Origin: Beroe ovata
Lineage: Eukaryota; Ctenophora; Nuda; Beroida; Beroidae
Assembly: GCA_946803715.1 (NCBI GenBank)
Contig: CAMPET010000229.1
Span: forward strand, 67,088 to 109,029
DNA length: 41,942 nt
Direction of reading: 5' to 3'
Shown here one piece after another: positions 9,463-20,325 of the stretch (its first letter is position 1; each line of letters begins with the position of its first letter). The notes under the pieces are model-generated. The model was given only the letters and a program-made list of their open reading frames with translations. It searched no databases and was not told the DNA's origin. A program made the position numbers and the translations under genes.

Positions 9463-10135
9463 ATGGGTGACGCGGAAAAACTACCGAAAGTGAGGGCCAG
9501 AGAGGAGAAAAGTGCAGTTACTTGGGTGGTGGGAAGTGCAGTGACCAGTGCAGTGACAAGGAGGGAGGATGGCAGTTCTGACAGTAGTTTCGTGGGGAGA
9601 AGACGTGAATACGGGACAGGACGGCAACAGGAGGGCACGAGACGAAAACGGGACAAGAGGAGATGGGCGAGACATGGCGAGATGGAGAATGTGGAGGAGA
9701 TGCGAAGTGGTAAAGGAGATGATAGAGGAGAGGATAGAGGAGAGGATAGAAGTGAGGATAAAGGAGAAGATAAAAATGAGGATAGAGGAGAGGATAGGAG
9801 TGAGGATAGAGAAGAAGATAAAAGTGAGGATAGAGGAGAGGATAGGAGTGAGGATAGAGGAGAGGATAGGAGTGAGGATAGAGGAGAGGATAGAAGTGAG
9901 GATAGAGGAGAGGATAGGAGTGAGGAAGGAGGAGTAGGGGAAGAGGAGAATGAAGATAGAGGGTTGAAGAAAGGTGATAGTGAAAGTAAAGAGGATGATG
10001 GAAGAGATAATCAATCGGGAAAGAGTGAAGTGATGTCAGAGGGCAAGAGTGAAGTGACAGGCATGGATTGTGAAAAACGACGGGAGGTTTGGAAGAAGAG
10101 GCATGCCGTGACCATAAAACTCCTGGAACTTAAAT
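9463..10135 (+). CDS. Possible first exon of the giant CH-domain gene, with RGEDRSED repeats
   Basis: An ATG-initiated frame of 226 codons ends in a stop at 10141. Just before the stop is a good donor, AAAT|GTGAGT at 10135/10136, leaving one base of a codon. The next convincing exon (16422) begins with two bases of a codon, so splicing keeps frame and yields ...KLLELKSTREEVQRRTF, which lines up with the residues preceding CH1 in beta-spectrins. The middle (about residues 83-155) is an acidic/basic array of RGED and RSED units; the ends are Lys/Arg-rich. No globular domain is seen. The alternative is a stand-alone low-complexity ORF or chance frame kept open by the repeat; the antisense strand is also open for the same reason. 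The link to 16422 is inference. Confidence 0.45.
9714..9935 (+). repeat. Coding-phase minisatellite GAGGATAGAGGAGAGGATAG
   Basis: A 12-base unit (GAGGATAG(A/G)(A)G(T/G)) is repeated about 18 times, organised as 24-base doublets RGED-RSED. The period is a multiple of three, so every copy keeps frame. Copies near the 3' end are the most alike, typical of recent slippage expansion. Confidence 0.85.
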
Positions 10136-10374
10136 GTGAGTAGTAATTCGTTAACTGAATGATTGGATCACTGTTTATGAGTCGCATAACTGATATGTAC
10201 TGATTGATTTTGAATGGGCACTGTGAAGCATAATTGTTGACAAAATTATTTATTTGAGCTTATAAAATAGACCAAAAACCAAAAAGTACACCGGCCAAAG
10301 CCTCTGGAGTAAGGTCACCAATCACCATTGCTGATTTCCTATCACCAACGAAATGGAAGCATGATCATCAGGAA

Positions 10375-10641
10375 TGAGCTTCCTGCAGCTTCCTGGGTTG
10401 CGAAAAACGACTATGCGATATAGGAGGAATAAGCGTTGCTAGGCGACGTAAGAGTTGCACGTGAATTTTTGATGAAAGTGCGCGCGCGTCAAAATTATTG
10501 TCATTTCGTTGTTCCTTTTTTTGATACGTTTCAATTTCGATGCTTATACTCAATACTCATTCAAATAATTAATCCCAGATTTCTCTTATTTACTCAGTAT
10601 CCGAAATTTAGTGTAGCACGCCCACTTGACGGGTGTTCTAG
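10375..10641 (+). mobile_element. Helitron-like element, 3' part
   Basis: This is the second plus-strand copy of the 3' segment also seen at 3730-3993, ending CCCACTTGACGGGTGTTCTAG at 10641. It is followed without spacer by a Helitron-like 5' end. The upstream limit is uncertain. Confidence 0.6.
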
Positions 10642-10955
10642 TCCCTATTATAATTTGGTTGTTTGTTTGTCTGTCGGGTTGTCCGTCACGAAATGCACGT
10701 GCTGATTTCGAAGTTAGAGTGCGCGTTGCCATGGACACGTGCTATTACTGTAATAGTGAACAAGGATTGTTATTCTTTCTTTTGTCACGATTTTATCGCT
10801 CCGCAACTCCGTATATTCTACATCCTNTGGCCGTGGAATCTCCTAAAACCTCTCGAAGTATCGAAGTAAGTAAGGAGCTCATTTCTGATGATGGCGCTTT
10901 GATCATGTTTTTCGTTGATGAAGTGAATGCAAGTAGGTTCTGATTCGAGCAATGA
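10642..10955 (+). mobile_element. Helitron-like element, 5' part
   Basis: It begins TCCCTATTATAATTTGG and matches the minus-strand element 6295-6846 in order (gcacgtgctgatttcgaag, gcgcgttgccatgga, ggagctcatttctgatgatgg, ggttctgattcgagcaa), with an extra segment of about 115 bp at 10760-10875. Similarity ends near 10955 and no 3' CTAG end is seen. Confidence 0.6.
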
Positions 10956-11386
10956 TGATTCATTCAATATCGGAATTGCACAACTCCTTGCTGATACACC
11001 AGAGGAGGAGCTTCCAAAATTCGAAAGGCATTGGAAAATACAATCCTACCCCACTGAACAACAAACAGCAATATGAGGCTAAGCCACTCGCTTTCAGCTT
11101 GTGATCCAATCAGAATATAATGCATAAAGTATTCTTCTTCTTTTCAAAGCTTGCCTATATAAACATTAAACACGTATATAACGTTATATTTTCAATATGT
11201 ATACCGCTATGTAATGAGATCACTTCGAATATTTGATTACCATTGCATATCATAATCATGTTTTTCAATGCGGTGGCATAGAGAAATTTATGAAAGACGA
11301 AATTCATGATAATCTCAATTTGACTCATATGATTCCTATTGACAGAGACATATCACAAGCTGTATCATACTTATCAATGCAGTTAC

Positions 11387-11494
11387 TTTGATGATAAATA
11401 AGACGAGTAGTGTTGTTTTACTACTACAGTAAAATGTTGGAACTGTAGTAGAATGTCCGTTACTGCAATACTCGCCCTATTTATCATCAAAATG
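11387..11494. repeat. Foldback element, about 108 bp
   Basis: The left arm TTTGATGATAAATAAGACGA (11390-) pairs with the right arm near 11470-11492 (reverse complement TTTGATGATAAATAGGGCGA). A second, inner inverted repeat (ctactacag / ctgtagtag) lies between them. The whole unit can fold into one long hairpin, typical of a short MITE. Confidence 0.75.
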
Positions 11495-12884
11495 TCCAAA
11501 ATAAGGTAGCCCTATAAGAATGACAGAGGCTGCGGGTCCTGCAGCTTGTGCATACAATTAATGTAAACGCAGGGTGCAATGCAGCAAATACAGTCAATCA
11601 TATATACAAGTAATGTAAACACAGGGCCCCTTTAATATCATTTCTCCTTTATGCAGTTTTGCGAAAAGAAACTGATATTTTGATGTTCAAATTCGTGCTG
11701 AACCAACTCCAAAAGCTCGCATCCCTTATATAGTGGTTCAGTAACGTACGGTTAGTGGCTACTCAAAGGGTCAATGAATCTTAAATGACATTAAAATGGA
11801 AATTAGACGTCTTGTTAGATGTACTTACTCCTCTACAATATAATAGCTGTTGCATGAAGTGGTTTGTTGAGGTTGTCTATACTGATGACGTGTTGTTAGT
11901 TAGGTACCTACTGAGCTCCTAGAATCCAGCTCTAATTCTTTAAATCTCTAAATTACCGCTGTCTGCAGTACCGAGCTTAAACCCGTCTCATAATGACGAT
12001 TTTAATCCGATCTGAGATCTTGTTATGATTTGATCTGCCGGTACTTGCAACGATAGACTTTGTATTCTGCAGATGGCATTTGATTCCGTTAATATGCCAC
12101 AGAGATGCCACTTTTCACTGGCACTGTTTCGAAACTGTATCTAGATAGGTAGATATGTGCACACTTCTTGTTGAATAGATCTACAGACTACATATCTACA
12201 GACTACACATATAGTACTACAGACTGTGATATCAAGAAAATGATGTTTCTGTCAATATCTACATGCGACAAGTGGGATCAAGTTGACAGACGCAGTGTCA
12301 AAGTTCTGACACCTAACTTGTAGACAGAAGATATCTAATTGTGCATCATGACGACACATCATTTACATGACAATGTAACAGATTCATATCCTTTGTGTCG
12401 GCTCATTAGCGTCAGAACCGTTTATTATATCGGCAGAACTGGCGGCAAAAATCATATGGTATCATTACCAATGTCACAGCCAATAGGAAGTCTGTATTCT
12501 TAACCGCTCACCACTACAGCATTTGTATGGGTACTCTAATGTATTGTCCTGCATGACGTACACAGCAGTTGCTACAGAGAGCTATTGTATCAGTACTGTA
12601 TATTCTTATATCCGACTGTATGTTGTAAATTGTATATTGTATAATGTATATTGTATTGTATACTGTACTGTAGGTATATTGTTATATCCGACATAGTGGC
12701 GGAACGTTTGCGGAGTATTATCATTACTGTAATTGTGGGCGTATCTAGTCGAGTATCGACCAGCACAGCTGATATGCAATTCGCATTTAACCTAGAACCT
12801 TGTACATAACGTGATTAAAGCACTGCTTCTCCACATAGTTGATAGATAGTACTTTAGAGGCGTGTTGTGCACACACAGGACTAA

Positions 12885-12912
12885 TATAGTGCCCTGCGCG
12901 CAGGACACTATA
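12885..12912. repeat. 28-bp near-perfect palindrome
   Basis: TATAGTGCCCTGCG followed by CGCAGGACACTATA is its own reverse complement except for one base pair. The centre is GCGCGC. It could be a dimeric protein site, a cruciform or a remnant of a small insertion. Confidence 0.75.
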
Positions 12913-13314
12913 GGTACCTACTACCTCAGCTATTCACCATTGGCGATTGACACTACAGCTGCAGTAGGCAAGGTTGATGAAAGGTGTTCTTGTGTTGTTT
13001 TTATCCGATTTGTGCAGGGCTCCATATAAGGAATAATTGATAATGGTTTCTGTAGGAATTCTAGTCTAGCCTGGCAGCGCAATAGTAACTAGTATAGTAA
13101 CTACTAATTACTATGCAGTTTATAGTGCCTACCTACCTTTAATAAGCACTGCTTTTTGTTTGCCAATTATTTATTGAACACTGTTTATGTAAGAGCAGGT
13201 TTGTGACTCAAGATAGTTGCCTCTTCTACGTTGTGCTGTTATTGTTGATGTCGTTGATGCTGTTGTTGTTGATGAATGATGACCCATTTCGCCATCGACC
13301 TTTCATATGTAAAA

Positions 13315-13440
13315 CTGGTATAATACAGCTGGTATACTGCTGGTATAATACAGCTGGTATAATACAGCTGGTATAATACAGCTGGTATAATACAGCTGGT
13401 ATACTACAGCTGGTATAATACAGCTGGTACCTATACAGCT
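13315..13440. repeat. Minisatellite TACAGCTGGTATAA
   Basis: A 14-bp unit (with some shorter variants such as CTGGTATACTG) is repeated about nine times. Each unit contains CAGCTG. Confidence 0.9.
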
Positions 13441-14233
13441 CAATTTCTGTACCTACCTACCTACCTACCGGCGTTTTTTTCTGTTTGATGATTGTTACTG
13501 TTCATCTCTAGTATTGAAATTGTCTATTGCTTCATCTTGCAAGTCAGGCGAATACTAAAACAGTACCATTACATTACCGTATGATAATCTGTGTATTTCT
13601 GCCCATAATGCATCGCATTCTGTTTAATCCCGTGTGTATTGTAACATAGTTTGTATAACAAGTTTCATAGCACCTTTCTTCGTAAATCGTGACCAAACGT
13701 CATAAGATGGAGCCCATGAATCTTGCCATATAGTGAATGTATGAAGAAAGTTTTAAACTGCTGCCACTACATTCTCTGCTAACACACGCTGCTCCCGTGG
13801 TGCTTGTCAACACACGGATATTGGTCAGCACATCGTGAAAAGTGACTGTGACAGATATATAAAATGAATGGCTATCCTCAACTAGACACTGTGTACAGAT
13901 TCCTCATCAATAGAGCCAAGGGTAAAGAGAAGTTATTTTGGGTTTTCTTCACAATACTGGTGTACAACATTCCCCTTTGGCATTTCACTGAATCGATCTT
14001 CTATCTATCAATGAACAGCATGATAGATCTTCTAATTAGGTTATGTGTGCTTGTGAAAAGATTATTATACTTGAACCCTAAACTCCGCTGTACTGTCCAC
14101 CCTAAATTGAAAAGTTTTCCGTAGAGTCCTTCGCTTCGAATTTCAAACTTGTCTCAGAATTCGCAAAAAAAAACGTCGCAAAACTTACAGTATTATAGTT
14201 TCCGTCTTATATTCCGGTTTTAAAGGCGAACGG
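13441..14233. other. Noncoding, no gene supported
   Basis: This stretch contains an ATG-started 86-codon frame at 13864-14124 with two hydrophobic stretches but no motif, splice partner or similarity I recognise. I do not annotate it as a gene. Confidence 0.4.
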
Positions 14234-15084
14234 TAGGTCGGCGGCAGCAAACCAGGGTGCACGCTAGGTCGGGAGACTCCCACAGGGTGGACGCTAGGTC
14301 GGGAGATTTGAATGTTTCCTTATGCTGATTAGTTATATAGCATGTTGGCATGCAATGTGATTAGGCTATCGACATCTGTGACAGAGTGGTCTGCACGGGT
14401 GCCTACACAGTACTACATAACAACGAGTTGATGTTGTATAAGCTAGTCTTCATACAAAGTAGAGGTAGGACTGCTCCAACTGCATTGCATTGAGGAAGTT
14501 GTAGATGGTTGGGTTGGAGTGCCCCATAACATAGGAAGGGGTCTTGTTGGAGGATTCACAGAAGTTGTTGGTCCTGCTCATGCCGAACTCATCTCGGTCG
14601 GTCTGATTCCAGGTCTCGAGAGGGAATCGAGCACGTCGAGGTCAAGGTTAAGAGGGATGGAGTCGGCGATGGTGGCGAAGGCACCGGGCACATCAGAGGT
14701 GGGAAGTAGGAACCATCGCGGGAAATGGGCATCATGAGTCGACGGACCCAGGTGTGGACGGGGGAGCGCTCCTTGGATGGCCTCCAGTATGGGATGGTGT
14801 CATGTGACAAATCGAGTCACATGATGACACTGACAGGAACCAAGCGGTAAGTAATGGTGTCAACAAAGAACCACTGGGTCACATAACGGTTTCTCCTACG
14901 GATCTATTAGCGAATATATGTCTGTCGACAATAGTTGATAGTAAGTTTAGAGTCTCCCGACCCGGTGTTTGATATGCTTTATGCTAATCAGCGTGAGGAA
15001 ACATTAAGATTTCCCGACCTAGCGTCCACCCTGTGGGAGTCTCCCGACCTATAGCGTCCACCCTGGTTTGCTGCCGCCGACCTA
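14234..15084. mobile_element. Foldback/MITE-like element with ~110-bp inverted termini
   Basis: The left terminus, 14234-14343 (TAGGTCGGCGGCAGCAAACC onward), is the imperfect reverse complement of 14973-15084. Each terminus carries two internal copies of a GGTGGACGCTAGGTCGGGAGA-type unit and then TGTTTCCT...GCTGATTAG. An extra GCCGACCTA follows at 15090-15098. The unique centre (about 14480-14880) is GC-rich and looks coding-like on the minus strand (for example a frame reading YWRPSKERSPVHTWVRR from about 14793), but is broken, so it may be captured gene sequence. No transposase is recognisable. Confidence 0.75.
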
Positions 15085-16421
15085 GCGTAGCCGACCTAGT
15101 GTCCTATACCCTTCTACCCCCTGCAAACGAAATATACTATCTATGATAAAGTTATAAGCATTGATAAGAGCGCAAAATTGAGAGCGATTGGAATTCGCAT
15201 AAAAAGCTGCGCAAAAGTACTAGCAAACGTGACCGCACGTATATAATAGGGGGTGTTTAAGTAAACAAAGTTCTGGTTGACTAAGGATTTCCTACGTTCC
15301 TTGGTGTTTTCTTTCAATCTTACTACTTATAATTCGTCCGGTTTTCCTTATATACTACGGGTCTCGAAATCTGACACCACTCGGTACCCAATCAAGCATG
15401 CTAATTGGAATGCCCATGACGCTTGACACCACTCGAAAGCGGAGAGCATTTCGACATCACAAAGGAAGAATGGAGACGGGAATACTCGATTACTATCAAC
15501 ACTTAAACTTAAGATACGACTATCATTGCACTGAGATTCAAGATTGTATTGTAACGTTGAAAATAAGATAGGGCTATCAGAATAACAGAGGCCGCAGGGC
15601 GCGGGTCCTGCTAGTCCAATGAAATTATCTAGGGAATTCGATTATATATGTTATGGATATCATAATTATCATAATTATAGGTTGACCGTTTTATTATACC
15701 TATAATGGATGTCACAATGACATTATGAAAATGATTGTAATCTGTGGGCCGGAGACGAATTTCTTACCGCGCATTCGCAAATATCAGTACGAAACATCGT
15801 GATCTCGTATTGGTTATCGTAATTGCCAGATAATGACTCGGACAGTGACGAAACAGTTAAACTTTCATTGTTTCGTTCACGGAGGTAATGAAACAAGCTG
15901 GGTTATTGTAGAAATATTTTCCTCATTATTATCATTTTCAGCTACTAAGACATTGATACTCAAATTCGATTGTACAAAGTAGTGTCGTAAAGTTTACAAG
16001 TGACGGAACGCGCGGAATTTAGCGTGAACACGTTTGAGAGTTTTAATAAGAAGTAGGTAGATACGCAGCTACTGACTTTCACACACGGAATAAATATTGT
16101 TGCTTAACGAGAAAGTGTGAGATAACACGATATATGCCTCGAGCGAAGCAAGTGGCATATATCTCATTATTCACAGAAGGCGAAATGATGAGTTGTTTTC
16201 AGCGAAGGCGAATCCCGAGTTGAAAACATGATGTTATCTCAACTGCCCTGTTAAGAAACAATATTATTTAATGAGTTTCGAGACGGAAAAAGTGTGAAAT
16301 GATACGAGAAAAGTGTAACAATATGTAAAAAGTGGGACATAATACGAAAATAATGCGACATGATACGGATAATAATTAAATGAGAAGAACACCTAGCCCG
16401 CTTATTTACTTTATTTCTCAG
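15085..16421. other. Noncoding, presumed intron or 5' flank of the CH-domain gene
   Basis: No exon is supported. It includes a second copy (about 15568-15610) of a phrase seen near 11508-11550 and an inverted repeat at 16129-16163. The last bases, ttatttctcag, are the acceptor for the CH1 exon. Confidence 0.45.
16129..16163. repeat. Hairpin with perfect 10-bp stem
   Basis: GATATATGCC and GGCATATATC pair around a 15-base loop. A wider inverted pair, GAGATAACA near 16120 and TGTTATCTC near 16234, encloses it. Confidence 0.7.
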
Positions 16422-18307
16422 CAACGCGCGAAGAGGTGCAGAGAAGAACGTTCCAGAAATGGGTAAACATGTATCTCCGACCACGTGGGCTTCACATCAC
16501 GGACCTCTTTGCAGATCTCCGAGATGGCGAGATGTTGCTACAGCTGCTGGAGCAGGTGTCCGGAGAGAATCTGGTGAGTGGAGGGTGGAGTGGTGTGTGT
16601 GTGTGTGTGTGTGTGTGTGTCATTATTTGTCTTTCAGGCCCGTTCCCGATGTGTTGACCTGTATCTCAGATCAATAGAGAACATCAATATTTGCCTGTCA
16701 TTCCTACGTCAGCATGACATAGAAGCTGTCAACATTGATGCTATGAACATAGCGTCGGGAAACGCTACCCTCACTCTGGGCATGATTTGGATCATTATAT
16801 TGAAATTCCAGGTTAGAATTCTGATCATAGAATTTGCATGTGGGTTTGCATGTGGTTAATAAGACATTAAGACGAATTTCCTGTAGCGAGAATCTCACTG
16901 AATTGAATCACGCATTTAATTCCACCTGTAATTCCACGGAGCCTACAAGTCTCTACGGTCCTTGATCATGTGGACATCGCGTGCGATCGATCACTGAAGT
17001 CACGTGATTGAATATTTCACGTGACTTGATGCAACGTGGTCTGAATTTGATCATGTGATGTATGAAAATGAGATATCGGGATAAGGCTACATATGTAATT
17101 GAATTTGTAGACGACTTCTTTGGGACCCGGAAGGCATTTTTATGTCGAGCTCAGCGTCAGATAAAATCTAATTTGCGGCCCATCTGGATGAGTGTAGCAA
17201 AAGGAATGCCCAAGCTTTTGAAAACAAAAACCTCCTGATTTTGTAACAAATTTTCAATGCCCATTTTTCAGTTGTGTGACACTGCTGACAAGAAGCAGAG
17301 GAGTCAGGGGGACTGTTTCAAGGAGAAAATTCTCGGTAAGGTGCTCAATGCTCATGTTCCTGACAGTTACACGTAACATGTGTTACATCTTGTGTTACAC
17401 CTACCATGTGTTACATCTTGTGTTACACCTACCATGCATACCATCTTGTGTAACATGCTCGTGTGTAACATGCACAATGTGTTACATGATGTGTTACTGG
17501 TAACATGCCATGTTACACGATCTTGTGTTACAGGAAGCACGTTACAAGGACAACTCCACGACTGGATTAGGGATGTATTACATCTTGAGAATAGCATCAA
17601 CTTCTCTGCGTCTTGGAGTGACGGCGTACTGCTGTGTAGACTCCTACATGCGTACAGGTAACACTCAATAATCTCTTCAACTCCATTCTCGGGATTCTCC
17701 TCCTAATCTTCTTCATCCAGACGTCCTATTTCCTTGTTTATTACTATTTGTTACGTTTGATCGGGCAATTTCCCCCCTCCTTTGTGGGAAAGGGGTGAGA
17801 GGGTTGAGAGAGGGAAGGACCATCCCTCCCTTTACTTGACCGACTTTGATCTCTCACCTGAACCAGTAGACCCCGGCTTCCATTTCCACCCAATGCTCCC
17901 TTTTCACCCTCTTTTCCCTCCCTCCTGGACCCTACCATCTGTCCCCAATTCCTACCCCACTCGATCCCCTTCAGACCAGACAAGATGAATTTGCCACGTG
18001 TGTTGGACGACATGTCTCCAGTTGAGAGGGTCCAGGCTGCTCTCTCCGTTGCAAAGTTATGTTTCGGAGTCGAACCTCTTCTTTCACCACATGGTAAGTA
18101 TTGTATACTTACATTCACTTTCAGGTGCGTAATATGTTCTTAGATTTCTGAACTCAGCCCGCGCTTGTATAGGTATTAAACAATCTTATCCCGCCAGATA
18201 TGGCGACAACTCAACCTGATGAACGAGTGGTCATGGTCTACTTATCGGTACTGAAGAACGCACTGATAGACGTGAAAACAGTCAAACAGAAGGAGGATAG
18301 GATTACT
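16422..18307 (+). CDS. Giant CH-domain cytoskeletal gene: six exons coding the CH1-CH2 actin-binding domain
   Basis: Six GT-AG exons join in frame: 16422-16573, 16638-16811, 17272-17335, 17534-17657, 17975-18093 and 18198-18307. They code a type 1 plus type 2 calponin-homology pair as in spectrin, plectin/dystonin and nesprin, which binds F-actin. CH1 shows EEVQRRTFQKWVN, ITDLFADLRDGEMLLQLLE and LTLGMIWIIILKFQ. CH2 shows FSASWSDGVLLCRLLHAYRP, then GVEPLLSPHD and PDERVVMVYLS. The first exon starts with two bases of a split codon, so translation starts upstream (candidate exon at 9463). The phases of the five introns between them are 0, 0, 1, 2 and 1. The subfamily is uncertain: the order CH1-CH2-helical rod is shared by several, and the C terminus lies outside the window. 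A dispersed repeat (16930-17210) sits in the second intron. Confidence 0.9.
16596..16620. repeat. (GT)n microsatellite in a short intron
   Basis: A GT run fills the middle of the 64-bp intron between the two CH1 exons. It leaves little room for other intronic signals beyond a short pyrimidine tract before the acceptor at 16637. Confidence 0.9.
16930..17210. repeat. Dispersed repeat, copy 2
   Basis: This is the second copy of the 7004-7290 repeat in the same orientation, inside the intron after CH1. Long identical runs are shared, for example from ttcacgtgacttgatgcaacg through the gacttctttgggacccggaag block. CACGTG words are retained in both copies. Confidence 0.8.
17378..17533. repeat. TGTGTTACA-type repeat leading into a splice acceptor
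   Basis: Variants of ATCTTGTGTTACACCTACCATG recur through the intron between exons 17335 and 17534, with inverted versions (GTAACATG). The last unit reads ATCTTGTGTTACAG and supplies the AG of the acceptor. Confidence 0.85.
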
Positions 18308-18543
18308 GTGAGTTGATTATTCGGATACGTGGTGATTCAAGGGCCACCGGACAACTGCACTCACTGGTGCCCAATGCCCCATTATTGACAGGGTCGCGTG
18401 TGAATCAGCTAATTCTCCTGATCAAAATCGACAAATGCGCATATTCAGTGACCTGGCTTCTTCCAATCCTCAATCCTCGTATTGCATGTTTCTTACATCG
18501 TCACAAATATTGTCTCACTAACCTCACCTATCCACTTTCCCAG

Positions 18544-19212
18544 GAACTCAGGACGGCTTGTCAGACTCTCCTGTCCGATCTGCAACGAGAGCAGGACCTC
18601 TGTGTGAAGAGTGTGGCTGACGACTGGAGGAGATTGAGGAATACATTATCGTGTGAGGATAGGAAACCCCAACTTGGACTCAATGAGGTACAAAAACCCG
18701 GCACACAACTCATCACTGATAACTGTGATAGGGAATCTATAAAAACTGGCTCGAAATACAATGGTTTTCTCTCTCTCTTTCTCTCTCTCTTCTCCAGATC
18801 TTCAGACGGAATTCCAAACACATGATATCGGACTTTGACTCGAAGATGAAGCAGACCCGTGATCAAATGAAGAGAATCTCCAGCGAGGTGAGAGTTTTAC
18901 TCCACATGAAAATTGAAAGTGTGAATTGTTTCCTGTGACATATTGTTACGGGCACTAAACTCTGCCCGAAATGAAATGGGGGACTTGGGGTACAATAATA
19001 TGGAGACCTGAATGCGACCTATCGTGACACTTTCCCTACCCTGATCTTATTGAATCCCCATACTACCTATTATATTATAGGTATTTGCCAATCCTATGAT
19101 ATGTCTCCTATCGTAGGTACTGGATTCAGACCCATTCTTCACAGAACAGATACGTCGACTGTACTATCTCTCCAGTTATGTTCATTCCTACAGGAACAAC
19201 CTTGCGAAAGTG
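18544..19212 (+). CDS. Giant CH-domain gene: three rod exons
   Basis: Exons 18544-18687, 18798-18887 and 19117-19212 (48, 30 and 32 codons) continue the frame from 18307. Every intron here is phase 0. The peptide is charged and predicted helical: ELRTACQTLLSDLQREQDLC, DDWRRLRNTL, SDFDSKMKQTRDQMKRISSE and TEQIRRLYYLSSYVHSYRNN. It fits a spectrin-repeat-like or coiled-coil rod after the CH pair, though the tryptophan and heptad spacing is not clear enough to call a canonical spectrin repeat. The donor at 19212/19213 (GTG|GTGAGT) is phase 0. The next phase-0 acceptor with a long open exon is at 28316, past GALT and the transporter, so I infer a 9.1-kb intron. The alternative is that a short unseen terminal exon ends this gene before 21232. 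Confidence 0.75.
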
Positions 19213-20212
19213 GTGAGTGTCTCTGTTTTCTGTAGTTCGCGTTTTGTGGTGGAAGTGTGTTGGTTTTGTGCGTCTAAACAGCTATACTATGTACAATGAC
19301 GTACATACTGTTGTCAGTTTGTAAGTATTTGTCAATTGTTTTCCGTATACTATGTGCGTTTCAGAAGGTTCAATTGTCATGAAAAGTGTGTTTGTATGCG
19401 TGTTTGCGTATGTATGCGTTTTGTCTCGTGCGTGTTTTTTCTGAAGAGAACTTCACAGTTACCTCCACCACTTGTTATGTGATATGTGTGTTACGCGATA
19501 CTGTTATCATTTTATTCTGTTATGAGTTTCTCTCTTTGGTTGTTTTCCAGTTTCTATATTCCCTTGTCCATTGGTTTGCAGTTTCCTATGTCTTCGTGAT
19601 TCGACAACGTAATTCACAGTGTAGGAATGCATTTCACAGAACACAATATACATAGTCCAATGAATACTTTAGACACATTAATTGTGAATAATACAACACG
19701 TGCAATCAAAACAATTAGGTATACACCTTTTGTTTTATTGTATAGATATCTACCTATTTGTGCAATGTGTATGAGTGTTTAGTTTTTTACGCCGGAAGAG
19801 TACCTAGGTATTAACAATTCAATGCGTGCAAATGACGTATCCTGCAAATTTTTACACTCGAAACAAAGAGGAATGTTTGTGGGCGGTGGTATGGCCTGTG
19901 AATATCCCCGAAGTTTTCGGCATGAGCCCCAAATAAGTTTCCCCATCAAGGATGTTTCCTTGGATAAATCAAGTAAATCCTCGCTTGAAATACATTGTGC
20001 ATGATGATGTACACGTCTTGTACTACTTTGCACTGTGTGTATAGCAGCTTGAGGTATAGTCTATTATACACATAACAAAACCAACCAATAGGGTAAAAGG
20101 AGTGCACTGTTTAACTCTATTCAATTATGACGCTGTCGTTCTGTAATCTACTCAGCGATCAGTGGATGTACTAGACGATGCTGCTAATCGTAATTTTACT
20201 GGGGTTATTTAA

Positions 20213-20250
20213 CACAACACACACACNACACACACACACACACACACACA

Positions 20251-20316
<66 letters not shown>

Positions 20317-20325
20317 CGCACACAC
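20213..20325. repeat. (CA)n microsatellite
   Basis: An almost uninterrupted CA repeat of about 110 bp, with one ambiguous base at 20227 that probably reflects sequencing or assembly difficulty. Confidence 0.97.

Larger units (their letters stand above)
10956..13314. other. Noncoding region, no gene seen
   Basis: If the exon at 9463 belongs to the CH-domain gene, this is intron. It holds a foldback repeat (11387-11494), a near-perfect palindrome (12885-12912), a TGTAT-rich tract (12620-12680) and a roughly 45-bp phrase at about 11508-11550 that recurs at 15568-15610. No coding exon could be supported. Confidence 0.4.

Noticed and set aside
9481-10014. Antisense 177-codon frame rich in Ile/Leu/Ser
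   Set aside because: It is the reverse of the GAGGATAG repeat and is open only because the repeat lacks stops in that frame.
13864-14124. ATG-started 86-codon frame with hydrophobic segments
   Set aside because: No motif, no promoter or splice partner and AT-rich composition; length is within chance expectation.
14519-14810. Frames on both strands inside the foldback element as an active gene
   Set aside because: The coding-like signal shifts frame and is not bounded by proper start and splice sites; more likely a captured fragment.
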